This document shows positions 40,872-49,704 of a DNA stretch of 64,000 nt, piece after piece. Location of the stretch: the NCBI GenBank assembly GCA_964649415.1, contig CAZYSK010000029.1:1-64000 (forward strand), given 5' to 3'. How positions within the stretch are numbered: position 1 is the stretch's first letter; each line of letters starts with the position of its first letter. Source of the stretch: CAZYSK01 sp964649415 (GTDB taxonomy: Bacteria > Chloroflexota > Anaerolineae > B4-G1). The notes beneath the pieces are model-generated. The model saw only the letters and a list, made by a program, of their open reading frames with translations. It made no database searches and was not told the DNA's origin. A program made the position numbers and the translations under genes.

Positions 40872-42320
40872 ATGATTGAGACCCATGCTTTGCATATGAG
40901 CAGCGCTCACTACGCCCGGATGGGGCAGCAAGAGCGCGAGAAGATCCACATGGCGAGCCTGGAGATCCTGGAGCGCACCGGTGTTGACGTCCACGAGGAA
41001 AAGGCGCGGGACCTGTTAGTCAAGGGCGGAGCCAAGGCAGACGGCATCCGAGTCCGCATCCCCGAGCACATGGTCGAGGAAGCCCTGAGCCTGGCCCCCA
41101 AGCGCATGACACTGCATGATCGCGACGGCCACGTCGCCATACGCGCCTGGGGGTACAACACCTACTACGGCGGTGGTTCCGACTGCCTCAACGTGCTCGA
41201 CCATCGCACCGGCGAGCGACGCAGACCGCTGCTGGAAAATGTTCGGGAAGCAGCGACCCTGATGGACGCGCTCCCGGAGATATCGTTCGTCATGTCCCTG
41301 TTCTTGCCCGAGGACGTCGATCAACGCATCTATGACCGCTACCAGATGGAGGTCATGCTCAACCACACGAGCAAGCCCATCATCTTCGTGGCACCCGACT
41401 TCGAGGGATGCGTGGCCGCGGTCGAGATGTGCGAGATCGTCGCCGGGGGCGCCGAGGCATTCCAAAGGCGCCCCTTTGCCACGTGCTACATCAACGTGAC
41501 GTCGGGCCTCGTCGCCAACGCCGAGGCACTGCAGAAGTGCATGTACCTGGCCGAGAAGGGACTGCCGCTCCTGTACATCCCGCTCAACGCCGGTGGCGTC
41601 AACTCGCCGACGACGACGGCGGGCTGCATGGCGTCTATGAACGCGGGAACGCTGCTGGGCATCGTGCTCGCTCAACTGGTGCGCCCCGGGACGCCCGTGG
41701 CCGTGCCGGGCTGGAACGGCGGCCCCTACAACCTGAAGACGATGGTCGGCAACTACGTGCTGGCCGACGAGCAAGGCGTCCCCACCGAGATGGGCAAGCA
41801 CTACAACCTGCCTGTCTTCGGCCTGGGCGGATCAACCGACTCGAAAGTCTTGGACCAGCAATGTGCCATGGAGGCAACTCTGAGCCTGTTCACAGCCCTG
41901 CTCCACGGGGCCAATATCGTCCACGACGTCGGATTCATGGACTCGGGGCTCCAGGGATCCCTGCAGTTGATCGCCATGTGCAACGACCTCATCGGCTGGA
42001 TACGGGCCGCGACCAGGGGCGTGGTGGTCAACGAGGAAACGCTGGCCCTGGACGTGATCGATGAGCTGGGGCCGACGGGAGACTACCTGGGCCACGCGCA
42101 CACACTGAGACACTTCAAGGAGCCGTATTACTCCAAGCTGGCAGACAAGGACACGTACGCCCGCTGGGTGAATCGAGGCGCGACCACGATGGAGGCGCGG
42201 GCGGCCAAGCAGGTCGACGAGATCCTGGCCAGCCACCAGCCGGCCCCCCTCCCTGCCGATGTCCAGCGAGACATCAAGAAGATCGTCGCGCGTGAGCAGG
42301 CTTGGATTGACAGCAAGTAG
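40872..42320 (+). CDS. MttB family methyltransferase-like protein 6, non-pyrrolysine
   Basis: From the ATG at 40872 (site GAGGTAGGA) the protein has 482 residues. Motifs are HMASLEILERTGVDVHEE, YGGGSDCLNVLDHRTGERRR (about residue 100), NIVHDVGFMDSGLQGSLQL (about 355) and GHAHTLRHFKEPYYSKL. It heads a plus-strand cluster with a Cys/Met-type PLP enzyme, an unrecognised protein, a threonine-dehydratase-like enzyme and a GntR gene. The association with PLP enzymes suggests that the demethylated product is an amino acid that is then cleaved or deaminated. The substrate is not determinable from sequence. Confidence 0.85.
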   Translation: MIETHALHMSSAHYARMGQQEREKIHMASLEILERTGVDVHEEKARDLLVKGGAKADGIRVRIPEHMVEEALSLAPKRMTLHDRDGHVAIRAWGYNTYYGGGSDCLNVLDHRTGERRRPLLENVREAATLMDALPEISFVMSLFLPEDVDQRIYDRYQMEVMLNHTSKPIIFVAPDFEGCVAAVEMCEIVAGGAEAFQRRPFATCYINVTSGLVANAEALQKCMYLAEKGLPLLYIPLNAGGVNSPTTTAGCMASMNAGTLLGIVLAQLVRPGTPVAVPGWNGGPYNLKTMVGNYVLADEQGVPTEMGKHYNLPVFGLGGSTDSKVLDQQCAMEATLSLFTALLHGANIVHDVGFMDSGLQGSLQLIAMCNDLIGWIRAATRGVVVNEETLALDVIDELGPTGDYLGHAHTLRHFKEPYYSKLADKDTYARWVNRGATTMEARAAKQVDEILASHQPAPLPADVQRDIKKIVAREQAWIDSK

Positions 42321-42357
42321 TAATAGTAACCAGGTTTCTGTCCCTGAGGAGATACTA

Positions 42358-43602
42358 ATGCACGACGAAGCGCTTTTCTTCATGCGAGACCCCTGGAAAT
42401 ACGACCCCGAGGCGAAGCCGGGCGTCCGTTCAGACGCACACCTGGGGTTTGACACCCGGGCACTGCACGCGGGCTTTCACCCGCTGAAGAACCTGGAGCA
42501 ATTCAGGTCGTTTGTACCGCCCATTGTGCAGTCTATGACCTACCCGTACGAGCGTTTCGACAGGATCCCCTGCCCGGTCTACGGTCGCACCAAGACCCCG
42601 ACGGCCACCGTGCTGGAGGATCGCCTGGCGTCGTTGGAGGGCGGAGAGGCGTGCGTGACGGCGGGCTCCGGATCGCAGGCGCTGTTCAACCTGATCTTCA
42701 CCCTGGCCCGCCCCGGGGACAACGTCGTCACTACGTTGAACGTCTTCGGCGAGGGCTACAAGCAGGCCGCCACCATCTTTCCCGATCGGTGCAACGTCGA
42801 ATTCCGTTTCGTCGAGGATCCGGCCGACCCCGCCTCCTGGGACAGGGAGATAGACGGCCGGACGCGCCTGGTGTGGGTCGAGACGCCCAGCAATCCCACG
42901 CTGTTCGTCACGGACATCGCGGCGGTGGCCGACGTCGCTCACGCGCGTGGCGTCCCGTTGCTGGTGGACAACACGACCGCGACGGCAGCGCTGCAGCAGC
43001 CGATGGCGCTGGGGGCAGACATCGTCCTGCTGTCCATCACCAAGTTCCTGTGCGGGAACGCCAGCGTGCTCGGTGGGGCCATCGTCGGGCCAGAGGCGCT
43101 GGTCGAGGACATCCGCTGGAACACGACCGAGTTCGTCGGCGCGATCATGCAGCCTATGGAGGCCTGGCTGACACTCCAATTCCTCGAAACGCTCTCCATG
43201 CGTATGGAGCGCCACAGCGCCAACGCGCAACAGGTCGCCGAGTTCCTGAACGCGCACTCCAAGGTGCTGCGGGTCAACTATCCGGGTTTGACCGATCATC
43301 CGCAGTACAAACTGGCCAAGCGCCAGATGGCGGGCGGCAGCGGGCTCCTGTCCTTCGTCGTGCCGGGCGGCATACAGGGCGCGGCCCAGGTGATGGACAG
43401 CCTGGAACTGGTCGTGCACGCGGTCACGTTCGGCACCAGTCGAACCATCTGCATGCACCCGCCGACAATCACCCACGAGCACATGAGCCCGGAGGAACGC
43501 GCTGCCGTCGGCATCGATGACGGTCTGATCCGCCTCTCGGTGGGCCTGGAGAACCCGGAGGACATCATCGCCGACCTGGATCGCGCGCTGTCCGGTCTGT
43601 AG
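42358..43602 (+). CDS. Cys/Met metabolism PLP-dependent enzyme (gamma-synthase/gamma-lyase family)
   Basis: The 414-residue protein belongs to the cystathionine gamma-synthase/methionine gamma-lyase fold. It has FDTRALHAGFHPL, YGRTKTPTATVLEDRLASLEGGEACVTAGSGSQALF, WVETPSNPTLFVTDI, VDNTTATAALQQP and the PLP lysine in LLSITKFLCGNASVLGG (about residue 233). Members eliminate or replace gamma substituents of sulfur amino acids. A GAGGAGATACT site precedes the ATG, 35 bases after methyltransferase 6, so both are in one operon. The exact reaction cannot be told from sequence. The MGL-like active-site context fits a lyase as well as a synthase. Confidence 0.85.
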   Translation: MHDEALFFMRDPWKYDPEAKPGVRSDAHLGFDTRALHAGFHPLKNLEQFRSFVPPIVQSMTYPYERFDRIPCPVYGRTKTPTATVLEDRLASLEGGEACVTAGSGSQALFNLIFTLARPGDNVVTTLNVFGEGYKQAATIFPDRCNVEFRFVEDPADPASWDREIDGRTRLVWVETPSNPTLFVTDIAAVADVAHARGVPLLVDNTTATAALQQPMALGADIVLLSITKFLCGNASVLGGAIVGPEALVEDIRWNTTEFVGAIMQPMEAWLTLQFLETLSMRMERHSANAQQVAEFLNAHSKVLRVNYPGLTDHPQYKLAKRQMAGGSGLLSFVVPGGIQGAAQVMDSLELVVHAVTFGTSRTICMHPPTITHEHMSPEERAAVGIDDGLIRLSVGLENPEDIIADLDRALSGL

Positions 43603-43636
43603 GCCAGTTCGCAGGAGACCAACCGGTCGATCGGAG

Positions 43637-44902
43637 ATGACCGACGATCTGCAGCAAAGGCTGAGAATCCCCATCGAGCGTCTCGAGGCGCTCGATGCCG
43701 TGCTGCTCGACCCAGGCCAGCGCGTCATCCGTGACCTCCTGGACGTGGTGGCCCGGTACGGTTCGCCTGAGGAGATCAACCGCAGGGCCGAGGAGGCACG
43801 GCAACTCCCAGCGCTGCTCAAACGCATCGAGAAGACCCGGCCCGAGTACCTGGCCGATCTGAACTGGCTCATCAGGCAGCGAGATTCCGGCGCGTTCATC
43901 AGCGTCGCGGACTACCGGCGCAACGTGCTGGGTCAGCAGGCCGACGTTATGGACTTCAGGGACGACTCCGCCGTCACCCTGGAGATCAGCGCGTGCCAGT
44001 ATTTTCCCTGGCTCATCGAGATCGCGAAACGGGCCATTGATCGCGGCGAGCTGATGCCCGGACGTTTCATCCGCGTGCGCAACATGAAGGAGCAGGAAGC
44101 CGACGGCGATCTGCCGGCCACCGTGGCCGGACTGCAGATCATCGGCGCCAGCCACGTCGAGCAGTTGGACACGCGGGGCTCTGATGGCTCCAACATCCAC
44201 CTGGGCGGCCCCGACACCCTCGTCGGTTATTACGGCGGCGTAGGCGAGCCCAACGACTACCCCCTTATTTGGCTGGACGAGTATCTGTACTACTACACGA
44301 ACTACGGGATACGCCAGGTGCTCAACGTCAACGCCGGTACGGTCCTGGTGGGCTACCTGCTGCACCTGCTTGGCGTGGACATCGAGTTCAAGATCTCGGT
44401 CACGATGGGCAATGACAGTCCCTACGCAGCGCTGTGGACCCTGGCGGCCGCCTGGCTCTTCGCCCGCGACGACGGCTCCACCCCGCTGGTAGGGTTCAAC
44501 TGGAGCAATTCCGTCGACAACGAGACCATCGAGATTGCGGCGCAGTTTCGGAAGGCGCTGGGCTTCGAGGACACAGTCCGCTTCGAGCACCACGTCACAG
44601 AGACGTGGACCGGCATCGTCATCCAGCCGTACAACCGGCGGCAGGACGTGCTTGACCTGGCCGAGCGCGTGCCCAACATCTCGGCCAAGCATGAAGGCGG
44701 CGACCCGGAGATCGAGCAGGCACGGGAGCGCCCCTCCGACATCAACGACTATTTCCGGGAGAAGGACGAGGTGATCGCATCCGGGGACTGGGAGCACCTG
44801 CTCGAGAACTTCCTAGACAAATTCGACGCCGTCAACCGCACGGCCCGGGCGCTGACGGAACATGGGCTCTCCTTCGTCGCCGCGCAGAAGCTGCACCGCT
44901 GA
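43637..44902 (+). CDS. Unrecognised 421-residue cytoplasmic protein between PLP enzymes
   Basis: I do not recognise this family. The protein has no signal peptide, membrane helix or standard nucleotide motif. Its first 110 residues are helical and charged. The middle (about 115-330) alternates hydrophobic strands and helices (TLEISACQYFPWLIEIAKRAI, LQIIGASHVEQLDTRGSDGSN, VLVGYLLHLLGVDIEFKISVTMGND, LVGFNWSNSVDNETIEIAAQF), which suggests an alpha/beta barrel or Rossmann-like enzyme. A conserved-looking HLGGPDTLVGYYGGVGEP loop could be an active site. It follows the PLP enzyme by 34 bases and precedes a dehydratase-like gene, so it is probably a catabolic enzyme of the same pathway. Confidence 0.7.
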   Translation: MTDDLQQRLRIPIERLEALDAVLLDPGQRVIRDLLDVVARYGSPEEINRRAEEARQLPALLKRIEKTRPEYLADLNWLIRQRDSGAFISVADYRRNVLGQQADVMDFRDDSAVTLEISACQYFPWLIEIAKRAIDRGELMPGRFIRVRNMKEQEADGDLPATVAGLQIIGASHVEQLDTRGSDGSNIHLGGPDTLVGYYGGVGEPNDYPLIWLDEYLYYYTNYGIRQVLNVNAGTVLVGYLLHLLGVDIEFKISVTMGNDSPYAALWTLAAAWLFARDDGSTPLVGFNWSNSVDNETIEIAAQFRKALGFEDTVRFEHHVTETWTGIVIQPYNRRQDVLDLAERVPNISAKHEGGDPEIEQARERPSDINDYFREKDEVIASGDWEHLLENFLDKFDAVNRTARALTEHGLSFVAAQKLHR

Positions 44903-44935
44903 CACAAGGCGGACACTGACCACCAACGGACCGCC

Positions 44936-44951
44936 CGGATGTCTGCATCCG
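44936..44951. repeat. CGGATG-TCTG-CATCCG hairpin
   Basis: A 6-4-6 member of the GCGGATG/CATCCGC family with loop TCTG, in the 126-base spacer before the dehydratase-like gene. It is followed by GCATCC and GCCGGCA fragments. Confidence 0.7.
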
Positions 44952-45028
44952 CTGCATCCCTGCCGGCACGGCATCCGCCAATATTGACCACCAATAGACT
45001 GCCGGCATGTCGCCCACGGAGATTGATC

Positions 45029-45991
45029 ATGCATCCGTTACACGAGCCCGTTTCCCTCGATGAGATCCGCGCTGCCCGCGGACGTATCGCTGGCGCGGTT
45101 GTCCGCACCCCCCTCGTGCGGCTCAATGTAGAGGATGCCCCTGCCGCGATATTCCTCAAGCTGGAGAACCTGCAACCCATCGGCTCGTTCAAGCTGCGCG
45201 GCGCCGGCAACGCGATGCAGTTGGCCGGCGCGCGGCAGCTGCAGAAAGGCGTGTGGACTGCCAGCGCGGGAAACATGGCCCAGGGTGTCGCCTGGTATGC
45301 GGCGCGTTTGGGCGTCAGTTGCACCGTAGTCGTGCCCGAGAACGCACCGGCGGTCAAACTGGCCGCGCTGGATCGCCTGGGAGCGCGAATCGTGGAGGTG
45401 CCCTTCGCCCGCTACCAGGAGATACAATGCACCCATAGCCACGAGGGCATGGACGGGCTGCTGATCCACCCCTTTGCCGACCCGGCGGTGATGGCAGGCA
45501 ACGGCACCATCGGCTTGGAGATACTGGAGGATCTGCCCGACGTAGACGCGGTGCTCATCCCCTATGGCGGCGGCGGCCTGAGCTGCGGGATCGCGTCAGC
45601 CATCCGGGCGCTGAAGCCGGGCGCCCGGGTGTACGCCTGCGAGGTGGAGACCGCCGCCCCGCTAGCCGCGTCGCTGAAGGCGGGCGAGCCGGTGACGGTT
45701 GAATACAGCCACAGCTTCGTGTCGGGCATCGGCGCGCCGTTCGTCTTTCCGGAGATGTGGCCGCTGGCGAGTCGCCTGTTGGACGGCTCGCTCGTCGTGA
45801 CGCTGGCGCGGGTGGCCGGCGCGATCCGGCTCCTGGCCGAGCGAAACCACGTCATCGCCGAAGGCGCGGGGGCGGTACCCGTGGCCGCAGCACTGGCGGG
45901 CAAGGCCGGCGGCAAGATCGCGTGCGTGGTGTCAGGCGGGAACCTGGATAGTGGCACGCTGATTCAGATCCTGCGAGGCACAGTCCCCTGA
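45029..45991 (+). CDS. Threonine/serine dehydratase-like PLP enzyme (fold type II)
   Basis: The 320-residue protein matches the TdcB/serine racemase group. It has FLKLENLQPIGSFKLRGAGNAMQL with the PLP lysine (about residue 54), SAGNMAQGVAWYAARLG (substrate loop), the phosphate-binding PYGGGGLSCGIA (about 180) and VVSGGNLD near the end. It would deaminate or epimerise a beta-hydroxy or similar amino acid. No C-terminal ACT domain is present, so it is the catabolic-size form. The ATG at 45029 has a CGGAGA site. It is part of the methyltransferase 6 cluster. Confidence 0.9.
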   Translation: MHPLHEPVSLDEIRAARGRIAGAVVRTPLVRLNVEDAPAAIFLKLENLQPIGSFKLRGAGNAMQLAGARQLQKGVWTASAGNMAQGVAWYAARLGVSCTVVVPENAPAVKLAALDRLGARIVEVPFARYQEIQCTHSHEGMDGLLIHPFADPAVMAGNGTIGLEILEDLPDVDAVLIPYGGGGLSCGIASAIRALKPGARVYACEVETAAPLAASLKAGEPVTVEYSHSFVSGIGAPFVFPEMWPLASRLLDGSLVVTLARVAGAIRLLAERNHVIAEGAGAVPVAAALAGKAGGKIACVVSGGNLDSGTLIQILRGTVP

Positions 45992-46170
45992 TTCGCACGA
46001 GCGCAGGCAGCCCGGTTGCCGGCGACGTGCCACCGCATTGAAAGCCCGCTTAGCCGCAAACCTTATCCAGATGACTGCACTGGCACTATGCGCACCTGGG
46101 GAGTGGTCACCAAAGACTTGCTTGGCCGGAAGATGCCGGACGCACTCAAAGCGTCCGGCATCTTCGCCAC
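45992..46170. other. Spacer with a GCGTCCGGCATCTTC-type inverted repeat
   Basis: This stretch contains no gene. An imperfect hairpin (AGATGCCGGACGC at about 46131-46143 with GCGTCCGGCATCT at about 46150-46162) probably terminates the upstream operon before the promoter of the GntR gene. Confidence 0.65.
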
Positions 46171-46217
46171 TTGACACAGGCAGTAATCCGTGCTACAATT
46201 TCATAAATTCATAATTT
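46171..46217 (+). promoter_or_regulatory. Promoter and AT-rich operator of GntR gene
   Basis: TTGACA (46171-46176), 17-base spacer, TACAAT (46194-46199). A palindrome AAATT-CAT-AATTT (46205-46217) lies at the expected transcription start. The leader is short and has no clear ribosome site. Confidence 0.75.
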
Positions 46218-46233
46218 CTGATATTTACGTACA

Positions 46234-46935
46234 ATGGTCACGATGAACATACCGATCCGAAAAAGCACCCTGGTGGATGACGTCGCCAGCGAACTGCGGC
46301 GGACGATCCTGGAGCAGGAGATCCGGCCAGGCGAGTTCCTGCCCCCGAGAAGGGAGCTGGCTGCCCAGTTTGGTGTGGGGCTCTCCACAGTCCAAGAGGC
46401 CATCCAGGCGTTGACCGCGGTGGGTATGCTGGAGTCCCGCCCGGGCAAGGGCACCTGGGTGCGCGAGGATGCCCTGGACACCCTGATCCACCCCGCCGCA
46501 GTTGAGGCCCGGCTGGGCGATCTGGATGCCCGGCAGCTCTACGACGCCCGGCTGGTCGTCGAGGTCGGCTTGGCGGAGTTCGCCGCACAGCGGGCGACTT
46601 CTGAAGACATCCAGCGGATTCGGGACGCCCTGGATGCCATGGAAGCGGAGATCGCGGAGGACGACGATGCGTTCATCGAGGCGGATTTGGAGTTCCACCT
46701 GGCAGTGGCGCGGGCCGGTCACAACGAGCTACTAGAGCAATTCTACCACCTGGCGCGCAAACTGCTCTCACAAGTCATCGCCGAGTTGATCAAGCTGCCC
46801 GATGTGAAGGAAAACGGCCTGCACATTCAACGAGAGATTGCCCAGGCCATCGAGCAGCACGATCCCGAAAAAGCACGCCAGGCCACCCTCGAGCACATGA
46901 CAATCATCGATCGCCTGATCGGCACCTGGGAGTAG
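46234..46935 (+). CDS. GntR family regulator (FadR/FCD subfamily)
   Basis: The 233-residue regulator has a winged helix (residues 8-75; TLVDDVASELRRTILEQEIRPGEFLPPRRELAAQFGVGLSTVQEAI in part) and an FCD effector domain (90-225; LYDARLVVEVGLAEFAA, DLEFHLAVARAGHNELL, HIQREIAQAIEQHDPEKAR). The ATG at 46234 or the one at 46243 (MNIPIRKS) could be used. It precedes methyltransferase 7 by 87 bases in the same direction and is probably its regulator. Confidence 0.9.
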   Translation: MVTMNIPIRKSTLVDDVASELRRTILEQEIRPGEFLPPRRELAAQFGVGLSTVQEAIQALTAVGMLESRPGKGTWVREDALDTLIHPAAVEARLGDLDARQLYDARLVVEVGLAEFAAQRATSEDIQRIRDALDAMEAEIAEDDDAFIEADLEFHLAVARAGHNELLEQFYHLARKLLSQVIAELIKLPDVKENGLHIQREIAQAIEQHDPEKARQATLEHMTIIDRLIGTWE

Positions 46936-47022
46936 GGTGACGTAGGATTCACGGACGTGAGACTTGAGATGGGAATGAGCCGCTGAGCTCCCCTCGACAC
47001 ACCCCATTAAGGAGAAAGGCAA

Positions 47023-48462
47023 ATGAAATCCAGTAATTCTATCGCGTTCCAGTCTCCCCAGTTCTCCGTTCTCTCGGAGACCCAGCTCCAGGACCTTCAC
47101 CTGGGTGCGCTGGAGGTCCTCAGGCGCACGGGGATCCGATTCCACCACCAGGAGGCCCTGGAGATGCTCGGCGAAGCCGGCGCTTTCATCTCCGACGGGA
47201 ACCTGGTCAAGTTCCCGGCTCGATTGGTGGAAGACGCCATCGCCACCGTGCCCAGCCGGGTGATCATGTGCGACCGCGACGGAGACCCGGCAGTGTATCT
47301 GGAGGGCAGACAGGTATACTTCGGCACAGGCTCCGATTGTCTCAACTTTCTCGACCCCGAGACCGGAGAGCATCGCACGTTCACCCGGCAGGACATCATC
47401 AATGGCTACCGCCTATGCGATGCCCTGCCCAACATCCACTTCGTCATGTCCATCGGCATTCCTGCGGACATGGATCCAGACCTGACCTACGACGTGCAGA
47501 TGGCCAACATGCTGGAGCACACGGTTAAGCCCATCGTCTTCGTAACGAACGACAAGGCCAGTTGCCAGCGCGCGATAGACATGGCGGCGGCCGTGGCGGG
47601 TGGGTACGAGGCACTGCGCGAACAGCAGCACATCCTCCTCTACTCGGAGCCGAGTTCGCCGCTTCAGCAATCGGAGACGGCAATAGACAAGCTGCTGTTG
47701 ATGGCCGAATACGAACTGCCGGTGGTGCACTCCCCTGGCCCACAGATGGGTGCGACGGCGCCGGTCACGATGGCCGGCGGCCTGGTGATGTCCCTGGCCG
47801 AGATTCTCAGCAGCCTGGTGGTGCACCAGTTGAAGCGCCCTGGAGCGCCCTTCGTCTTTGGCGCCGGCCTGCATCACATGGACATGAGCGCCGTGCAGAT
47901 CTGCTACGCCTCGCCTGAGTTCCAGCTCACCAAGGCAGCCATCGCCGAGTTAGGGCGCTGGTATGGCATGCCCACATGGGGATACGCAGGCTGCTCCGAC
48001 GCCAAGGTGATGGACGAGCAGGCCGCCGCCGAGGCGATGCTCTCCGTGATCATGGCCAAGTTTAGCGGGGCCAACCTGATCCACGACGTGGGATACATGG
48101 AGAGCGGGCTCACGGGTTCCTACGAGATGATCGTGCTGACCGACGAACTGATCGCCCTGACCGATCACATGATAAAGGGCATCGAGGTCAGCGAAGACAC
48201 GCTTATGGTGGATGAACTGGACCGCCTTGGGCCCGGCGCCCACTTCCTGGACACCGACGCGACGCTGTCACGTTTTCGCAACTTCTGGTTCCCCACCCTG
48301 CTGGATCGCAAGACGCGCAAGCCGTGGTTGGACGCAGGCGGCACCACGCTGGGCCAGCGGCTGACCGCCAAGGTTCTGGAGATCATCAAGGAACACCAGC
48401 CCAAGCCCCTGGGTCCAGACAAGAAGCACAAGGTGCAGCAGATCCTGGCCCAAGCAGGCTAA
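47023..48462 (+). CDS. MttB family methyltransferase-like protein 7, non-pyrrolysine
   Basis: The 479-residue protein has an AAGGAGAAAGG site. Landmarks are HLGALEVLRRTGIRFHHQ, FGTGSDCLNFLDPETGEHRTF (about residue 100), NLIHDVGYMESGLTGSYEM (about 350) and DTDATLSRFRNFWFP. It shares GTGSDC plus HDVGY, AGLHHMDM and WGYAG(H/C)SD segments with protein 1, so the two are the closest pair in the window although about 30 kb apart and on opposite strands. No amber codon is present. It follows a GntR gene and ends before a hairpin shared with the convergent WYL gene. Confidence 0.85.
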   Translation: MKSSNSIAFQSPQFSVLSETQLQDLHLGALEVLRRTGIRFHHQEALEMLGEAGAFISDGNLVKFPARLVEDAIATVPSRVIMCDRDGDPAVYLEGRQVYFGTGSDCLNFLDPETGEHRTFTRQDIINGYRLCDALPNIHFVMSIGIPADMDPDLTYDVQMANMLEHTVKPIVFVTNDKASCQRAIDMAAAVAGGYEALREQQHILLYSEPSSPLQQSETAIDKLLLMAEYELPVVHSPGPQMGATAPVTMAGGLVMSLAEILSSLVVHQLKRPGAPFVFGAGLHHMDMSAVQICYASPEFQLTKAAIAELGRWYGMPTWGYAGCSDAKVMDEQAAAEAMLSVIMAKFSGANLIHDVGYMESGLTGSYEMIVLTDELIALTDHMIKGIEVSEDTLMVDELDRLGPGAHFLDTDATLSRFRNFWFPTLLDRKTRKPWLDAGGTTLGQRLTAKVLEIIKEHQPKPLGPDKKHKVQQILAQAG

Positions 48463-48474
48463 CACCCACAGAGC

Positions 48475-48528
48475 CCAGGTCTCTTCAAGCGATGTGAATC
48501 GCCGCGATGTGAATCGCCGGAGACCTGG
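48475..48528. terminator. Bidirectional terminator-like inverted repeat
   Basis: CCAGGTCTC (48475-48483) and GAGACCTGG (48520-48528) enclose two direct copies of CGATGTGAATCGCCG. The element lies between convergent genes. Confidence 0.6.
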
Positions 48529-48595
48529 TCTCTGCATTTGAGGATAGCCGCCAGCGGCGATAATCCTGGGCGGCATAGCCACTCAGTGCTCCACT

Positions 48596-49582
48596 CTAGT
48601 CGCCCGCCTGGTACCGCTTGAGAATCTGTTGGGCGTAATCGATGACGGTCAGCCGCAGCGGTTCCGGTTCCAGTACCTCGACCGCGCCCCCAAAACCGAG
48701 TAGACGGTCGCGCGCCGCCCACAGCGACTCGAAGGGCAGTTCCACCGTGATCCAGCCCTCCGCGTCGGGCGGGCCAGCTTGGGCGATTTGCTCGCGCACT
48801 TGCTCGCCGAACACCCTCGGCAGATCGGAGAGGAGTTGCGCTGCCACGCGCGCCTTGACCGGGTAATAGGGGCGGCTGGCCTCGAACTCGGCGCACCAGG
48901 CCTGCCAAAAGGTCGCCAGGTCGAAGCCAGCCGGGCGCTCAAAGCGCTCGTCCAGCATGTGCACGTCCAGTAAACGAGACACACGCCGCGCGCGAACGTG
49001 CCCCTCAAAGGCGCTCACCACGTACCACACGCTGGCCTTCGCGACCAGCCCGTACGGATCGACAACTTGCTCGATGGGATACGAAGGCCCGAATCGCGCA
49101 CGCCACTGGATACGAATCCGGCGATCCTGCCACACGGCCTCGTGGATCGTCTGCAGGTGCGGCATCGACTCCCCGCCCTGAAACCACCACGTCGAATCGA
49201 GGTGAATGCGCTGCCGCACCCGTGCCTCGTCGTCCTGCCGCGCTCCAGGTAGCGCGGCAGCCAGCTTGAGCAACGCGGCCTTGAGTTCCTGGCCCACGCC
49301 CAGATCCTTCAGCGGTGCGGGGATGCTGAGCATGAACAGGGCCCGCACCTCGCCCTCGGTCAGCCCGGTGAGCGTAGTGCGGTAGCTGTCGAGCAGGGCA
49401 TAGCCGCCTGCCCGCCCTGGAACGCCGTAGACCGGCACCCCGGCGGTGCTGAGCACGTCCATATCGCGGCAGATCGTCCGTTTCGAGACTTCCAGTTCCT
49501 GCGCCAACTGCGCCGCCGTCATCTGCCCCCGTGCCTGCAAGAGCATAATGATCGACAAGAGCCGGTCCGCGCGCATTGACAT
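48596..49582 (-). CDS. WYL-domain transcriptional regulator (YafY/DeoR-like)
   Basis: The 328-residue protein has an N-terminal HTH (residues 1-60; MRADRLLSIIMLLQARGQMTAAQLAQELEVSKRTICRDMDVL). The WYL domain (about 140-225; QDRRIRIQWRARFGPSYPIEQVVDPYGLVAKASVWYVVSAF) binds ligand or nucleic acid, and a WCX-like C-terminal domain follows. A GGGGGG run precedes the ATG. It diverges from a GyrI-like gene across a shared 10-base inverted repeat, so it probably represses both. YafY-type regulators commonly control a neighbouring small ligand-binding protein. Confidence 0.9.
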   Translation of the reverse strand: MSMRADRLLSIIMLLQARGQMTAAQLAQELEVSKRTICRDMDVLSTAGVPVYGVPGRAGGYALLDSYRTTLTGLTEGEVRALFMLSIPAPLKDLGVGQELKAALLKLAAALPGARQDDEARVRQRIHLDSTWWFQGGESMPHLQTIHEAVWQDRRIRIQWRARFGPSYPIEQVVDPYGLVAKASVWYVVSAFEGHVRARRVSRLLDVHMLDERFERPAGFDLATFWQAWCAEFEASRPYYPVKARVAAQLLSDLPRVFGEQVREQIAQAGPPDAEGWITVELPFESLWAARDRLLGFGGAVEVLEPEPLRLTVIDYAQQILKRYQAGD

Positions 49583-49602
49583 CCCCCCAAGAGATTTCCC
49601 TC

Positions 49603-49651
49603 ATTCTACCACAAAATCCTGACAATAGATGTCGTCATTTCGTGGTAGAAT
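49603..49651. promoter_or_regulatory. Divergent promoter/operator: ATTCTACCAC...GTGGTAGAAT
   Basis: Perfect 10-base inverted arms (49603-49612 and 49642-49651). The outer hexamer of each arm reads TAGAAT outward, a -10-like box for each divergent gene (WYL regulator and GyrI-like protein). A regulator bound to the arms would cover both promoters. Confidence 0.7.
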
Positions 49652-49704
49652 GATCGTACCAGCCGAAAGAGAAGCATTGAGCAGCACATGATAAGGAGAG
49701 TGCA

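Noticed and set aside
15948..48462. Pyrrolysine-containing trimethylamine methyltransferases
   Set aside because: All seven MttB-like genes are open over 479-488 codons without an in-frame amber codon, and no pyl gene is visible.
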